A stretch of DNA of 56,555 nucleotides. Origin: CAG-273 sp051891195 (lineage in GTDB: Bacteria; Bacillota; Clostridia; TANB77; CAG-508). Location of the stretch: positions 1-56,555 of the forward strand of contig JBJFEZ010000016.1 of the NCBI GenBank assembly GCA_051891195.1, read 5' to 3'. Every line of letters starts with the position of its first letter. Positions within the stretch are counted from its first letter, which is position 1. The translations under genes were made by a program, and so were the position numbers. The notes beneath the pieces were generated by a model. That model did not search any database. It saw only the letters and a program-made list of their open reading frames with translations, and was not told the DNA's origin. Of the stretch, positions 17,917 to 27,365 are shown one piece after another.

Positions 17917-20900
17917 TTAAATTACAAATTTCTTAATTAAAATTACTCCTGAAGCAAGTATAGCTATTGATGCTAATGCTAATGTAATATAAGTAGGTGC
18001 ACTACCTGTTACTACTGATAATATAACTGGTGCATCGTCAATGTCATCTTCTCCTTTTACATCATTTCCTGGAGTAGAATCAATATCTGGTGAATCATAT
18101 TCATTATCATCTTCGTAAATTTCTGCCCAGTTTGTTTTTAGTCCCATATTGTTTTTGTTGTTTATCCAAGTAAGTACAATTTCTACAGTTTCACTTTGAC
18201 CTGGCTCAATAAGCACATCTTTTAATTGATCTGTTAAGACTTTTCCGTCTTCTTCTCTCCACATTGGGTTGTCTTCTGCCACAAATTTTAAACCTTCTGG
18301 AACATAATCAATTAATTCTTTTACATATCCAGCTATTTCACCTTCATTAGTAACTTTAATGTTAAATCTAAACTTAACTGTTGTTTTACTAATTCGGCTT
18401 CCACGAATTTCTACTTTTGCTGGTGGTTCTGGATTTTCGTCTCCAGTGTGGCCAGTTTCTGTTACTGTTGTTTTGCCATCATATGTTACTATAGAAGCTG
18501 TTACCCATTTCTTTAGGCTTAAATCAAAATATTTTACTTTGATTTTTTCAATATCTATATCGTCTTCATCTGGGTCATTATTGTCTGGTTCAGAGTCCAC
18601 ATCATCTATAGGGTCTCCTTCTTTGTCTGTATCATCTGTAATTTCTGCTGTGTTTATAATAATTCTATCAGAAGTGTTTGGTTCTGTTACTTTAAACGCA
18701 ACTTTTAAGTCTTTATAGTCTGGCATAGTCATTGTTTCTGGGTTAAATGCATCTATTAAGTTATTTCCTTCTACACTTTCATTATCTTTTGATAAATATT
18801 GTGTTTTTATATAACTTGCCTCTTTTACATCTGTTGTTTCAGTTCCATCTTCTTTGTACATTTTCCATTTAAATGCTGTATTTACTGGATGTTCTGGTAA
18901 GAACTCTAAGCCTTCTGGTAAATTATCCTTTACTTCTGAAGCATATCCTGCTACATTTCCTTCATTAAATATTCTTAATGTATATATAACCGTATTTCCA
19001 TTTGCTACATCTACAGGATCTTTTGGATGTATATATTCATATTCATTATTTTCTGTTTTATTGAATACTGGTGCTCTAGATGTTATTTCTTTTTCATTAA
19101 CTCCTGTAATAAATTTTCTTAGGCTTAAATCAAATATTTGTAATACTAGTTTTTCAAAATCATCGTCATCTTGTTGTCCTGGAATATATTGGTCTCCACG
19201 TTCTATTTCAGTGTCTTTATATGTTGGTAATGATTCGTCTGTTGGTAATACAACATTACTTTCTTTAGAATCTCTGTCTGTTATATTATTTCCTTGGCTG
19301 TCTGTAAATCCAGTAATTTCTGCTATATTTGTTATCTTTTCATACAAATTAATATTTTGTTTTACTTTACATCTAATTTGTACATCTATATAGTCTAGTG
19401 TACTTCCATTAAATGCTTTTAATAATACTTTATCTGTTTCATTTGTTCTTGATTCATATATAGCATCTCTGTTTGCTGAGCTTGCTGTTTTTGGTGATGT
19501 TATATCTGTTGTTACTGTTCTTCCATCTTTTGATACTACTGACCAACCATATCTTGCATTTAATTCATCATCTACAATAAACTCTAATTGTGGTGGTAAG
19601 TGGTCTGTAATTTCTGTTACATAACCATCTAGTTGACCTTCATTATATACACGAATTGTATATGTTACAATATCTCCATTTGTTACATTTACTGGTGTTT
19701 TGCTATGATTATATGTAGCTGTTGTTTCTCCATTTATTAAAGGTGTAACTTCTACTTTTGGAGCTCTATTGTAGTTTTTGGTTCCCTTATTATTACTTAC
19801 AGATATAATAAATTTTCTTAAGCTTAAGTCAAAATATTTCTTTTCTTGTTTATTTAATACTAAAATCTCAAAGTCATCATCATCTTCTTGACTTGTTGTT
19901 CCATAGTTATTTGTTACTACATTTCCTGGAACAGAGTCACGGTCTACTATTGTTGTATTTCCATTTTTATCTTTATGTGCTGTAATTTCAGCTATATTCT
20001 TTAAGTTTATATTTGTATCTCCAGCTTCTGCAACTACTTTACATTCTATTTGTACATCTTTATATTGTAAATTTTGTCCATTAAATGCAGTAATTAGTTC
20101 ATTTGCCAAATAACTAGTTACTATTGTTTTTCCATCTCCTGATGGATTTGACCATCCATAAGTTTGGTTTATTGTACTTTCACTAGCTGGCACACATTCT
20201 AGTCCTGATGGTAAGTAGTCTGTAATTTGTGTTGCAGTTCCATCAACTTCACCTTCGTTGTAAATTCTAATTGTGTAAATAACTTTGTCACCAGTTTTTA
20301 CAATTAATGCATCTTTTGGATGTGTATATGTTGCTGTATGCTCTAATTGTCCGTTTCTATCAAATGTTCCATTTATTAATGTTTGTGTATTAACATTTGG
20401 AACTCTTGTATTTGTTGGTGAAACCCCATTTATTGATGTAATAAATTTTCTTAATGATAAGTCAAATATTTGTAATACTAAGTTTTCAAAGTCATCATCA
20501 TCTTCTTGACTTGTTGTTCCATAGTTATTTGTAACTACATTTTCTGGTGTAGAGTCACGGTCTATTACTGTTGTATTTCCATTTTTATCTTTATGTGCTG
20601 TAATTTCAGCTATGTTCTTTAAGTCTATGTTTGCATCTCCAACTTTTGCAATTACCTTACATTCTATTTGTACATCTTTATATTGTAAATTTTGTCCATC
20701 AAATGCAGTAATTAGTTCATTTGCCAAATAACTAGTTACTATTGTTTTTCCGTCTCCTGATGGATTTGACCATCCATAAGTTTGGTTTATTGTACTTTCA
20801 CTAGTTGATACAAATTCTAGTCCTGATGGTAAGTAATCTGTAATTTGTGTTGCAGTTCCGTCAATTTCACCTTCATTATAGATTCTAATTGTGTAAACAA

Positions 20901-22305
20901 CTTTGTCTCCTGTATTTACTTTTAATGCATCTTTTGGGTGTGTATATGTTGCTGTATATTCTAGTTGTCCGTTTCTGTCAAAAGTTCCATTTATTAGTGT
21001 TTGTGTATTAACATCTGGAACTCTTGTATTTGTTGGCGCTACTCCATTTATTGATGTTATGAATTTTCTTAATGCCAAGTCAAATTCAGGAGTTGCATAA
21101 TCATTTGCTATTTCATCTGTATAAGTTTTCTTTTCTTTTTTTAAAATTACAACTGGTTGATCATTTGTAGTAGGATTTTCTACTGACCAATAAGTAGTAG
21201 TAGTTTTATAATAATTTCCACTAATTTCTAATTTTATACTAGAAGTGTCTGTGCTCTCTGGAATAGAAATATAGAATTGTTGTCCTATTAAATCTTTTAA
21301 TGTAGTTGTGCTTTCAACTGGTTGTTTACTATTGTTTAATAATATTACATCTGTTATGTTGCTTCCATTTCCATCAGTAACTGTTAGGTTTATATTATAT
21401 TCTATACTTTTTAGTTGCTCTAATTGATATGGTCCTATTATTTTTCTATTATTTACTGTGTCTACTGTTGGTTGTGTTGTTTTTAAGAATTGTACTGGTT
21501 TTGTGTTATCGTCAGATTTTATTGGTTGATATTGAAAGCCTGATTTTTGTGGTGTTTCTACTAAGTAATTAAATAATGCTTGACAAGCGTTAGCTCTATC
21601 TAATCCACCTGTATAAGTACTTAATGCATCATAGTTTGCATCTGTACCGCTAATGCTATTTATATAAAATTCAAAATAAGTTTCTACGTGATATGGGTCT
21701 CCTGAATCATTTGTATAGTGCCAAACTGCTAATTGTTGTACAGCATCTATATCATCATCAGTCAAACAACTAAAGTCAAAGCTTGAATTAATATTTGGGT
21801 CTCCTTCTTCAATGGCATATGCTTTAACTCTGTCTAATAAATCGTTTTTATATTCTTCTGCCTCTTGTTGTGCTTGTGTAGAAGCATTTATTTTTGCTGG
21901 TACATAGCAATTATCTAAAATCCATAATAGTGCCTTATAATTGCTTCCAGTTACGCTAGGTAAAGCGGTTTGATAAGTTTGAGGTATATTGTCTGGATCT
22001 TTAAGATCAAAGTATCTTGTATATGTAGTTGCCACAGGAGCTCCTGCTGTTGCAATATCTCCAGAGCCAAATCCTGGTCCACCTTTTAAGCAGTATATAG
22101 TGTCATCTGCATTTCCTCCTACCTCGTAAATTTTCCATATGTTTTTATTTGTATTTCCTAGTTTATATCCATAACCTGAATTTCTTAGCATTTTTAAGTT
22201 TAAAACCAAATTACCTTGACTTGCTTGAACGTTTCCAAATAAGCTAGTAATTGTTATTGCTAAGAATAATATTAGTATAAACATTGTTCCTTTTCTTAAT
22301 TTCAT
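17917..22305 (-). CDS. Surface adhesin with thioester domain and tandem DUF11-like repeats
   Basis: A 1462-residue surface protein. A signal peptide (1-28) is followed by a thioester (TQXA-type) domain. The predicted Cys-Gln cross-link uses C72 in IYCLKGG and Q190 or Q191 in AVQQLAVWHYT; such domains can bind host or matrix amines covalently. From about residue 406 five repeats start with FDLSLRKFITSINGV or a variant and carry the DUF11/CnaB-like YTIRIYNEG and ITDYLPSGLEF motifs. The first two repeats are nearly identical at DNA level. A hydrophobic helix followed by KKFVI ends the protein, but no LPXTG-like motif is visible, so it is probably membrane-anchored. A strong promoter lies at 22345-22373. 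It contains no in-frame CGG. Confidence 0.9.
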   Translation of the reverse strand: MKLRKGTMFILILFLAITITSLFGNVQASQGNLVLNLKMLRNSGYGYKLGNTNKNIWKIYEVGGNADDTIYCLKGGPGFGSGDIATAGAPVATTYTRYFDLKDPDNIPQTYQTALPSVTGSNYKALLWILDNCYVPAKINASTQAQQEAEEYKNDLLDRVKAYAIEEGDPNINSSFDFSCLTDDDIDAVQQLAVWHYTNDSGDPYHVETYFEFYINSISGTDANYDALSTYTGGLDRANACQALFNYLVETPQKSGFQYQPIKSDDNTKPVQFLKTTQPTVDTVNNRKIIGPYQLEQLKSIEYNINLTVTDGNGSNITDVILLNNSKQPVESTTTLKDLIGQQFYISIPESTDTSSIKLEISGNYYKTTTTYWSVENPTTNDQPVVILKKEKKTYTDEIANDYATPEFDLALRKFITSINGVAPTNTRVPDVNTQTLINGTFDRNGQLEYTATYTHPKDALKVNTGDKVVYTIRIYNEGEIDGTATQITDYLPSGLEFVSTSESTINQTYGWSNPSGDGKTIVTSYLANELITAFDGQNLQYKDVQIECKVIAKVGDANIDLKNIAEITAHKDKNGNTTVIDRDSTPENVVTNNYGTTSQEDDDDFENLVLQIFDLSLRKFITSINGVSPTNTRVPNVNTQTLINGTFDRNGQLEHTATYTHPKDALIVKTGDKVIYTIRIYNEGEVDGTATQITDYLPSGLECVPASESTINQTYGWSNPSGDGKTIVTSYLANELITAFNGQNLQYKDVQIECKVVAEAGDTNINLKNIAEITAHKDKNGNTTIVDRDSVPGNVVTNNYGTTSQEDDDDFEILVLNKQEKKYFDLSLRKFIISVSNNKGTKNYNRAPKVEVTPLINGETTATYNHSKTPVNVTNGDIVTYTIRVYNEGQLDGYVTEITDHLPPQLEFIVDDELNARYGWSVVSKDGRTVTTDITSPKTASSANRDAIYESRTNETDKVLLKAFNGSTLDYIDVQIRCKVKQNINLYEKITNIAEITGFTDSQGNNITDRDSKESNVVLPTDESLPTYKDTEIERGDQYIPGQQDDDDFEKLVLQIFDLSLRKFITGVNEKEITSRAPVFNKTENNEYEYIHPKDPVDVANGNTVIYTLRIFNEGNVAGYASEVKDNLPEGLEFLPEHPVNTAFKWKMYKEDGTETTDVKEASYIKTQYLSKDNESVEGNNLIDAFNPETMTMPDYKDLKVAFKVTEPNTSDRIIINTAEITDDTDKEGDPIDDVDSEPDNNDPDEDDIDIEKIKVKYFDLSLKKWVTASIVTYDGKTTVTETGHTGDENPEPPAKVEIRGSRISKTTVKFRFNIKVTNEGEIAGYVKELIDYVPEGLKFVAEDNPMWREEDGKVLTDQLKDVLIEPGQSETVEIVLTWINNKNNMGLKTNWAEIYEDDNEYDSPDIDSTPGNDVKGEDDIDDAPVILSVVTGSAPTYITLALASIAILASGVILIKKFVI
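19863..21085 (-). repeat. Near-identical tandem duplication of about 610 bp in the adhesin gene
   Basis: Repeat 1 (about 20472-21085) and repeat 2 (about 19863-20471) match along most of their length, for example around 19911 and 20519. Repeats 3 to 5 (to about 18090) are diverged copies. The homogeneity suggests recent duplication or gene conversion. Confidence 0.8.
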
Positions 22306-22344
22306 AATATTTACCCTTCCTTTTTTATTCTTTACCTTATTTAT

Positions 22345-22373
22345 ATTTTACTTTTGTTTTAAAACTATGTCAA
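22345..22373 (-). promoter_or_regulatory. Strong promoter of the adhesin gene
   Basis: On the minus strand a perfect TTGACA (22368-22373), 17-nt spacer and TAAAAT (22345-22350) lie about 40 nt upstream of the start. The ribosome binding site is AAGGAAGGG. Confidence 0.75.
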
Positions 22374-22736
22374 TAGTAGTATTTTCCTGTTTTTCCGTGT
22401 TTTTTTTAATAGGCTTTTTTGGCTTTACGGATATAGCCTTTTTATAATTTTAACCTACATATTACAATTATATTACATTTTTGCAACATTTTCAAGGTTT
22501 TGCGTGGATTTATTTGCTATTTTTTGGATTTCCCTAAGGTTTGAGCGTTTTGTTTTCATAATATTGAAGTTGGTAGTATATTTTATAAAGAAGAAAGTAA
22601 TTTTGCTTAGTAAGTCTCTAAAGCATCAGTGGAGTACATACTACTTGCTTTGCTCGTGCAGGCTAAGCTAACTTAGCCTTGTTATACACGGAAAAATCTT
22701 ATTTATAGTCAATATAAAATTTGCTTTTTTCTATAT

Positions 22737-22786
22737 AATAAAAAATGAGAAAACATTGGTATTTCAACGTTTTCTCATTTTTTATT
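22737..22786 (-). terminator. Terminator of the tRNA pair
   Basis: Arms 22737-22758 and 22765-22786 pair over 22 bp with one mismatch and end in a T-rich run. It lies immediately after the CCA end of tRNA-Cys. Confidence 0.85.
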
Positions 22787-22860
22787 TGGAGGCGCCACCC
22801 GGATTTGAACCGGGGATCAGAGTTTTGCAGACTCGTGCCTTACCACTTGGCTATAGCGCC
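22787..22860 (-). tRNA. tRNA-Cys (anticodon GCA), CCA encoded
   Basis: A 74-nt cloverleaf starting GGCGCTATAG with anticodon loop CTGCAAA and T-loop GGTTCAAATCC. The CCA end is encoded in the DNA. It follows tRNA-Gly in the same transcript. Confidence 0.95.
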
Positions 22861-22881
22861 GAATATACTATTTGAAAAAAA

Positions 22882-22957
22882 TGGAGCGGGAAACGGGGCT
22901 CAAACCCGCGACCTCTGCCTTGGCAAGGCAGCGCTCTATCAACTGAGCTATTCCCGC
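22882..22957 (-). tRNA. tRNA-Gly (anticodon GCC), CCA encoded
   Basis: A 76-nt cloverleaf starting GCGGGAATAG with a normal 7-nt anticodon loop TTGCCAA. It should read GGC and GGT. It is not a quadruplet decoder, so it does not by itself explain the CGG recoding. Confidence 0.95.
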
Positions 22958-22985
22958 ATATGCTTTTAATTTTTAAAGCATATTT

Positions 22986-23014
22986 ATAATAGCAAATTTT
23001 TTTATAAAAGTCAA
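22986..23014 (-). promoter_or_regulatory. Probable promoter of the tRNA-Gly/tRNA-Cys unit
   Basis: On the minus strand TTGACT and TATTAT are separated by 17 nt, about 30 nt before tRNA-Gly. It overlaps the 3' end of dacF. Confidence 0.65.
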
Positions 23015-24264
23015 GGTACTAATGATAAAAATTCTATAAAATAATCTAATATTTGCTTTTTTTCTATTTTTTGAGTATTTATAATGTTTAATGTTGCTAT
23101 TGTTTTATTGTCTATCTTTATTTTTGCACTTCCTATTATTTGTTTTTCTTCTACTGGTGCCTCTAAATAGTATAGTGAGTTTATTTCTATTTTTAAATTA
23201 TCAATTTTATTATTTTCTACTGCCATTTTTGGGTATTTTAGTTCTTCTATTTCTAATTGTATGCTATTAATTTTACTTTTATTAATGTATATTCTTTTTT
23301 GATTTAATTGTTTCCAATTTTCAAATTGTTCATTTATTTTTTCTTGAATATTAATTACTTTATAATTTTTATATGCATATTCAATTAATTGTATGCTATC
23401 TAATGTTCTTATTTTTTTTGTATCTGCTCCTAACACTACTGTAATAATGTCTAGGTCTCCTCTTTTGCATGATGTTACTAAACATCTACCTGCTCCATTT
23501 GTAAAACCTGTTTTTATACCATAAACTCCATTTAAATTTCCTAATAATTCATTAGTATTTGATATTAACTTTGCTTTTCCGTTTATTGTTACATTATAAT
23601 TTTTACATCCTACTATTTCTCTAAATTTTGGTATATTTAGAGCATAATCTGCCATACACGCAAGTTCATATGCTGTTGTATAGTGCTGACTTTGGTCTAA
23701 CCCATGTGGTGTTATAAAGTGGCTGTTTATTAGTCCCATTTCTGCTGCTTTTTTATTCATAAGTTCTGCAAAGCCTTCTATACTTCCGCCTATATAATTA
23801 GCTAAAGCTACTGCTGCATCATTTCCCGACTTTAGCATTAGCCCGTATAGCAAGTCATGTACTGTAATTTTGTCGTTTGTTTTTAAACCTAGCCTTGAGC
23901 CTCCAGTTCCTGCTGCTTTTTTGTCTATTGTTACTATGTCACTTAATTTTGCATTTTCTAAAACTACTATTGCTGTCATTATTTTAGTTGTGCTTGCCAT
24001 TGGAACTTGTTTTTGTGCATTTTTTTCATATAGTATAGTTTTAGAATTTCTATCAAATATTAGTCCTATTCTTGCATTTAGTTTTGGTTCTTCAGTAGCA
24101 TTTGCAACGGTTTGAACAGCTTCTTGTTTTATTGTATCTACATCTATAATCTCATCATCATATATATATGCGTATGATATGTTTGATATTAATATAATTA
24201 AGATTATTGTTATACTTATTTTTAAAAGAATTAAATGGTGTAGTTTGTTTGTGTTAATTTTCAT
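23011..24264 (-). CDS. dacF: D-alanyl-D-alanine carboxypeptidase (DacF-like)
   Basis: A penicillin-binding protein of the S11 family that trims the terminal D-Ala from peptidoglycan stem peptides outside the membrane. A signal or anchor (about 10-32) precedes the catalytic motif S91-T-T-K94 (MASTTKIMTAIV), SGN at 146-148 and KTG at 251-253. A C-terminal beta-rich domain ends in a hydrophobic stretch that may associate with the membrane. The upstream GTG lies in the Shine-Dalgarno AAAGGTGA, so the ATG at 24264 is used (417 residues). That Shine-Dalgarno is part of the terminator hairpin at 24268-24307. Confidence 0.93.
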   Translation of the reverse strand: MKINTNKLHHLILLKISITIILIILISNISYAYIYDDEIIDVDTIKQEAVQTVANATEEPKLNARIGLIFDRNSKTILYEKNAQKQVPMASTTKIMTAIVVLENAKLSDIVTIDKKAAGTGGSRLGLKTNDKITVHDLLYGLMLKSGNDAAVALANYIGGSIEGFAELMNKKAAEMGLINSHFITPHGLDQSQHYTTAYELACMADYALNIPKFREIVGCKNYNVTINGKAKLISNTNELLGNLNGVYGIKTGFTNGAGRCLVTSCKRGDLDIITVVLGADTKKIRTLDSIQLIEYAYKNYKVINIQEKINEQFENWKQLNQKRIYINKSKINSIQLEIEELKYPKMAVENNKIDNLKIEINSLYYLEAPVEEKQIIGSAKIKIDNKTIATLNIINTQKIEKKQILDYFIEFLSLVP

Positions 24265-24267
24265 ATA

Positions 24268-24307
24268 AAAAATCACCTTTTATATTATATTGGTAAAGGT
24301 GATTTTT
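24268..24307 (-). terminator. Terminator hairpin of the T4SS-like locus that contains the dacF ribosome binding site
   Basis: Perfect 13-bp arms AAAAATCACCTTT and AAAGGTGATTTTT pair. On the minus strand the 3' arm AAAGGTGATTTTTT is both the terminator arm with T-run and the dacF Shine-Dalgarno; the ATG follows within 4 nt. Confidence 0.75.
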
Positions 24308-24320
24308 ATGAATATTTTAT

Positions 24321-25647
24321 TTATATTTGTCTTTCATTTGAGCCTATATATTCTTCTTCTATTTCTTCGTGTACATTTTCAATAACTTCATCAGGTGTTT
24401 TTCCGCTATTTTGTTCATATTTTGCTAAAAACTCCTCTGGACTTACTTTTGCTTTAGCAGCTTCTTTTCTTATAGTAGTTTTTGTTCCATCTTCTAGCAC
24501 TATTATATCATCTACTGTTAAATTGTCATTATATGCCACATCATCTATATTTTCAATTTGAGTTTCTCCGTCTCTTGAAAGCTCTGGGTTGGCTCTTTTT
24601 TGTTCGTCAGATAAACTAGTATTTTTGGTTTTGTCCATAAACTCTCTTACTTCTTTTGTTGTAGGTTTTATGCTTTGTGTTTCTATTGGTGCTGAAAAAT
24701 ATCTATTTGATTTATCTGCGCTTAAGTCTGCTCTTACATAATCAACTTCTAATATTCCGTATTGTCCAACTTTTAAAGATAAAAATTCCTCTTGTCCGTT
24801 TGTAACTCCTCTATTTAATCTAACCATTCCAGCAACTTGTTCTTGTTCTACAACACTTCCATCTCTACTGTTTATAGAAGTAACTGTTTGCCCTGTAGTA
24901 CTTCCTTCTATGTTTTGTAAGCCATCTATTAATTCTATATCTCCGTCTTGTGTAATACCTACAAATGAGAACCTTCCACTTCCTCCTTTTACTTTTTCTG
25001 AATAAACTACGCCTATTTTAACAAAGCCTTTTTGCTTTACTTCTGGTATCATATCAGCTAAAGTTTCAGTTTGAGTTACTTTAACATTTGGGTCTATTTC
25101 TTGCTTATTAGTAATTTTGTCAAACACATTTTGTTTACTTTCTATTTCGGAATAACTTTTTACTTCTTCGTCTTCTTTTAGCTCTTCTATATCTTCAAGT
25201 GTGCTTTTGCCTTTATTTTTATCTTTTTCTTTCTCCTTTTCTATTTGTTCAGAGTCTAAACATAAGTCTTGTTCTTCTAGTTCTTCTGGCAGTTCAAATT
25301 CTGCATCTTCTAATTTTAATGTTTCAAAATATTTTTCATCTATTTCTTTTAGAGCTTCTAGGTATTCTGGTGAAAAATGGATTTTTCCGTTTACATCAAC
25401 TGTTGCAATTAGTTCCCCGTATTCGTTATATATTTCATAAAGTTCTTTTTGGTCTTTTCCTTCTCCGACTTCTAGTTTAACTACAAATAAGTTTCTATCC
25501 ATTAAACCTACTGAATTAAAGCTAAATTCATTAAAATATGTTATATTTGAAATTTTTGTATTTTGATCTATATCTTCTCTTTCTCCGAATTTTAGAATAT
25601 ATGTCTACCATTGTTTTGGTTATATTATTTTCTTCATTATTTTCCAT
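24321..25647 (-). CDS. Unknown acidic protein at the end of the T4SS-like locus, recoded at one CGG
   Basis: I do not recognise a family. The product would be 441 residues, soluble and very acidic. It has an E/K-rich central coiled-coil-like segment (about 130-165), a glycine/valine-rich beta-like part (KIGVVYSEKVKGGSGRFSFVG) and a charged C-terminal tail. The conventional start would be at 25502. However, an ATG at 25647 has an excellent ribosome binding site (AAGGAG), and codon 21 of that frame is CGG (25585-25587). Skipping its C gives SKIGERED and joins the long frame with no stop. Length 1327 minus 1 gives 442 codons. It lies downstream of the NTF2-like and lytic genes and is probably a cytosolic partner of the apparatus. 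Confidence 0.8.
25585..25587 (-). other. CGG recoding site (CGGA read as Gly21)
   Basis: Context AAA ATT C GGA GAA. The frame 0 start is supported by AAGGAG spaced 9 nt from its ATG, while the internal ATG at 25502 has no comparable site. Confidence 0.82.
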
Positions 25648-25680
25648 AAATAACCACTCCTTCTTTTTTATTATATCATA

Positions 25681-25993
25681 AATATAACAAATAAACTACA
25701 TAAATGCCTAAAAAACAGTGTGATTTAATAAAATATTGTTACTATTTGCACATTGTGAAGACTATAAATATGTTAGTTTAGAGCATACAAGTGGTTCGAA
25801 GAATGACAAGTTAAAAAAAGTAAGCCAATTTTACACTGTAATAGAACTGCGTAAAATTGGCTTACTTTTTCTTGCGTAGTAATGTTATGCGAATAAACTA
25901 ACAAATTTATAGTCTTATATACTAGTAGTCTTTAAATTGTAACTTCTTTATGGTTCTCTTATTTTCTATAAACTATCTGTAGTTTTCTAAAAT
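25681..25993. other. Intergenic gap inside the T4SS-like locus
   Basis: The 313 nt between the two genes hold the inverted-repeat element at 25760-25914 and otherwise AT-rich sequence without a gene. No promoter stood out clearly. Confidence 0.5.
25760..25914. repeat. MITE-like or structured-RNA element A with nested inverted repeats
   Basis: Terminal arms of 21 bp (25760-25780 and 25894-25914) pair with one mismatch. Inside, perfect 20-bp arms (25815-25834 and 25851-25870) enclose a 16-nt loop and are followed by a T-run on the plus strand. No coding capacity. Confidence 0.7.
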
Positions 25994-27347
25994 CTATACT
26001 CCAAATGACATTACAAAATCTGTTCCTTCTTTTAGCTTCATTACAAATGTTTTAGTAATTTCATTTAATCCGCTTTTAGAGCCATCTGTTATTGTTATAT
26101 CATATGTGTATATTTCTCCTTGTTTTTGTCCATTACTTGCAGAAAATTTATTTTCTGTAAAGAAGTTTGCTTTTACATATTTTTCAAAGTCTGCTAGTGT
26201 TTTAAAATAGTTATTTTTGTATGTTTCGTCTAATTTATTGTACATATAGGCATAGTCTTGGTTGTTTATTGCTTCAAGACACTTTTGTATATTTATAAGT
26301 ATTTTCTTTTCATCTGTTGAAGCATTATATTTTTCAACAAATTCTGGTAAGTCTATGGTGTAAGTGTCTAGTATTACAGTATAATCCATTACTGAATTTT
26401 CTCTAAAAATATAGTAGTTGTCGTTTTGATCCATACAAACGTACTGAGTATAATTATCACTTACTGTTTTTTGATATTTTTTTACACTCATAATTATATG
26501 TTTTTTTATGTTGTTTTTTGCAAAGGTTTGAAAGTTTTCTAATGTTCCAAATCTTTTAGTTCTATATTCTTCATCTAAATTTTCAAAAGCTTCTTTTTGA
26601 TTATATATTACTTCTTCTCTATATTTTTCAAATAAATCTACTATATATGTTTCATCAGATACAATGTTATATTGGTATGTATTGCTAGTATTTGCTTCTA
26701 CTTTTTCTGGTACAGTTTCATTTAAAGCATCTCCAATTTTGAAGTTTGGATATTTTTTGTCTATATAGTCTTGCAAATATACAGTAAATGTTTTATTTAA
26801 TGCATCCACTTTTAGCATTACTTTAAAGTTAGATAATTTATCTGTTTTTATTTCTCTTATTGTACCTTGTGCTATATATAAATTAACACTATTAGATTTT
26901 TGGCTAACATATATTTCTTCAACATTTATATCTATTTTTTCGGTTTTGCCTAACTTGCTTTCTAGATTTTCTTTAGTTATGTTATTAAAAGTAATATATT
27001 CTTGGTCTAGCATATTATATACAGATTCTATTGCTGCTTTCTTTTGTTGCTTCATACTAGCTTCGGCTTCTTCGTCTATAATATACATATCATCATATAA
27101 GTTAAATATAGTTTCATAAAATTTATAAAATTTTTCTACACAGCCTTTTATTGTATAAAATTGATTCCTTTGAGTTACTTTTTGCAGAGTTTCTTCTAGA
27201 GGATTAACTACTGCTCCCTCATCTTCTGTAATATTTCCTGGACCGTTTTTTATTATTCATAAGTAATAGTAATATTACTATTATTATCATTATTACTAAT
27301 ATTATCATTATACTTAATAATATAATACTTTTCTTTGATTTTACCAT
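25994..27347 (-). CDS. Membrane-anchored NTF2-like (VirB8/TcpC-like) protein, recoded at one CGG
   Basis: A 450-residue protein with an N-terminal membrane helix made almost only of I, L, M and V (about 7-30). The extracellular part carries repeated NTF2-like units: EKYREEVIYNQKEAFENL and INNQDYAYMYNKLDETYKNN followed by FKTLADFEKYVKANF. This resembles the 306-residue gene upstream and the VirB8/TcpC fold, which scaffolds T4SS assembly. The start at 27347 has an AAAGGAG site. Codon 35 is CGG (27243-27245), and skipping its C gives NNKKGPGNITEDEG and joins the long frame. Length 1354 minus 1 gives 451 codons. Here the quadruplet is CGGT. VirB8-like is inference from position and pattern. Confidence 0.8.
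27243..27245 (-). other. CGG recoding site (CGGT read as Gly35)
   Basis: Context AAA AAA C GGT CCA. Frame 0 would end soon after at TGA. It shows that the fourth base need not be A. Confidence 0.82.
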
Positions 27348-27365
27348 TTTTTCTCCTTTAAATTT

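Larger units (their letters stand above)
22306..22786. other. Intergenic region between adhesin and tRNA genes
   Basis: The 480 nt hold the adhesin promoter (22345-22373), a perfect small hairpin AGGCTAAG-CTAA-CTTAGCCT (22660-22679) in a locally GC-richer patch (22610-22690), and the tRNA terminator. I see no gene. The patch could be a remnant of a structured element. Confidence 0.5.

Noticed and set aside
17917..18020. LPXTG-type sortase anchor in the adhesin
   Set aside because: The C-terminus has a hydrophobic helix and basic tail, but no LPXTG or clear variant before it.
22400..22520. Riboswitch (cyclic di-GMP type) upstream of the adhesin
   Set aside because: A CCGTAAAGCC-like string resembles part of such motifs, but it lies upstream of the strong promoter at 22345-22373 and the rest of the fold is absent.
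22882..22957. tRNA-Gly(GCC) as the quadruplet decoder
   Set aside because: Its anticodon loop has the normal seven bases and it should read GGC/GGT, while most sites are CGGA.
22745..22969. Plus-strand ORF over the tRNA genes
   Set aside because: It is antisense to tRNA-Cys and tRNA-Gly and lies in their conserved arms, so it is spurious.
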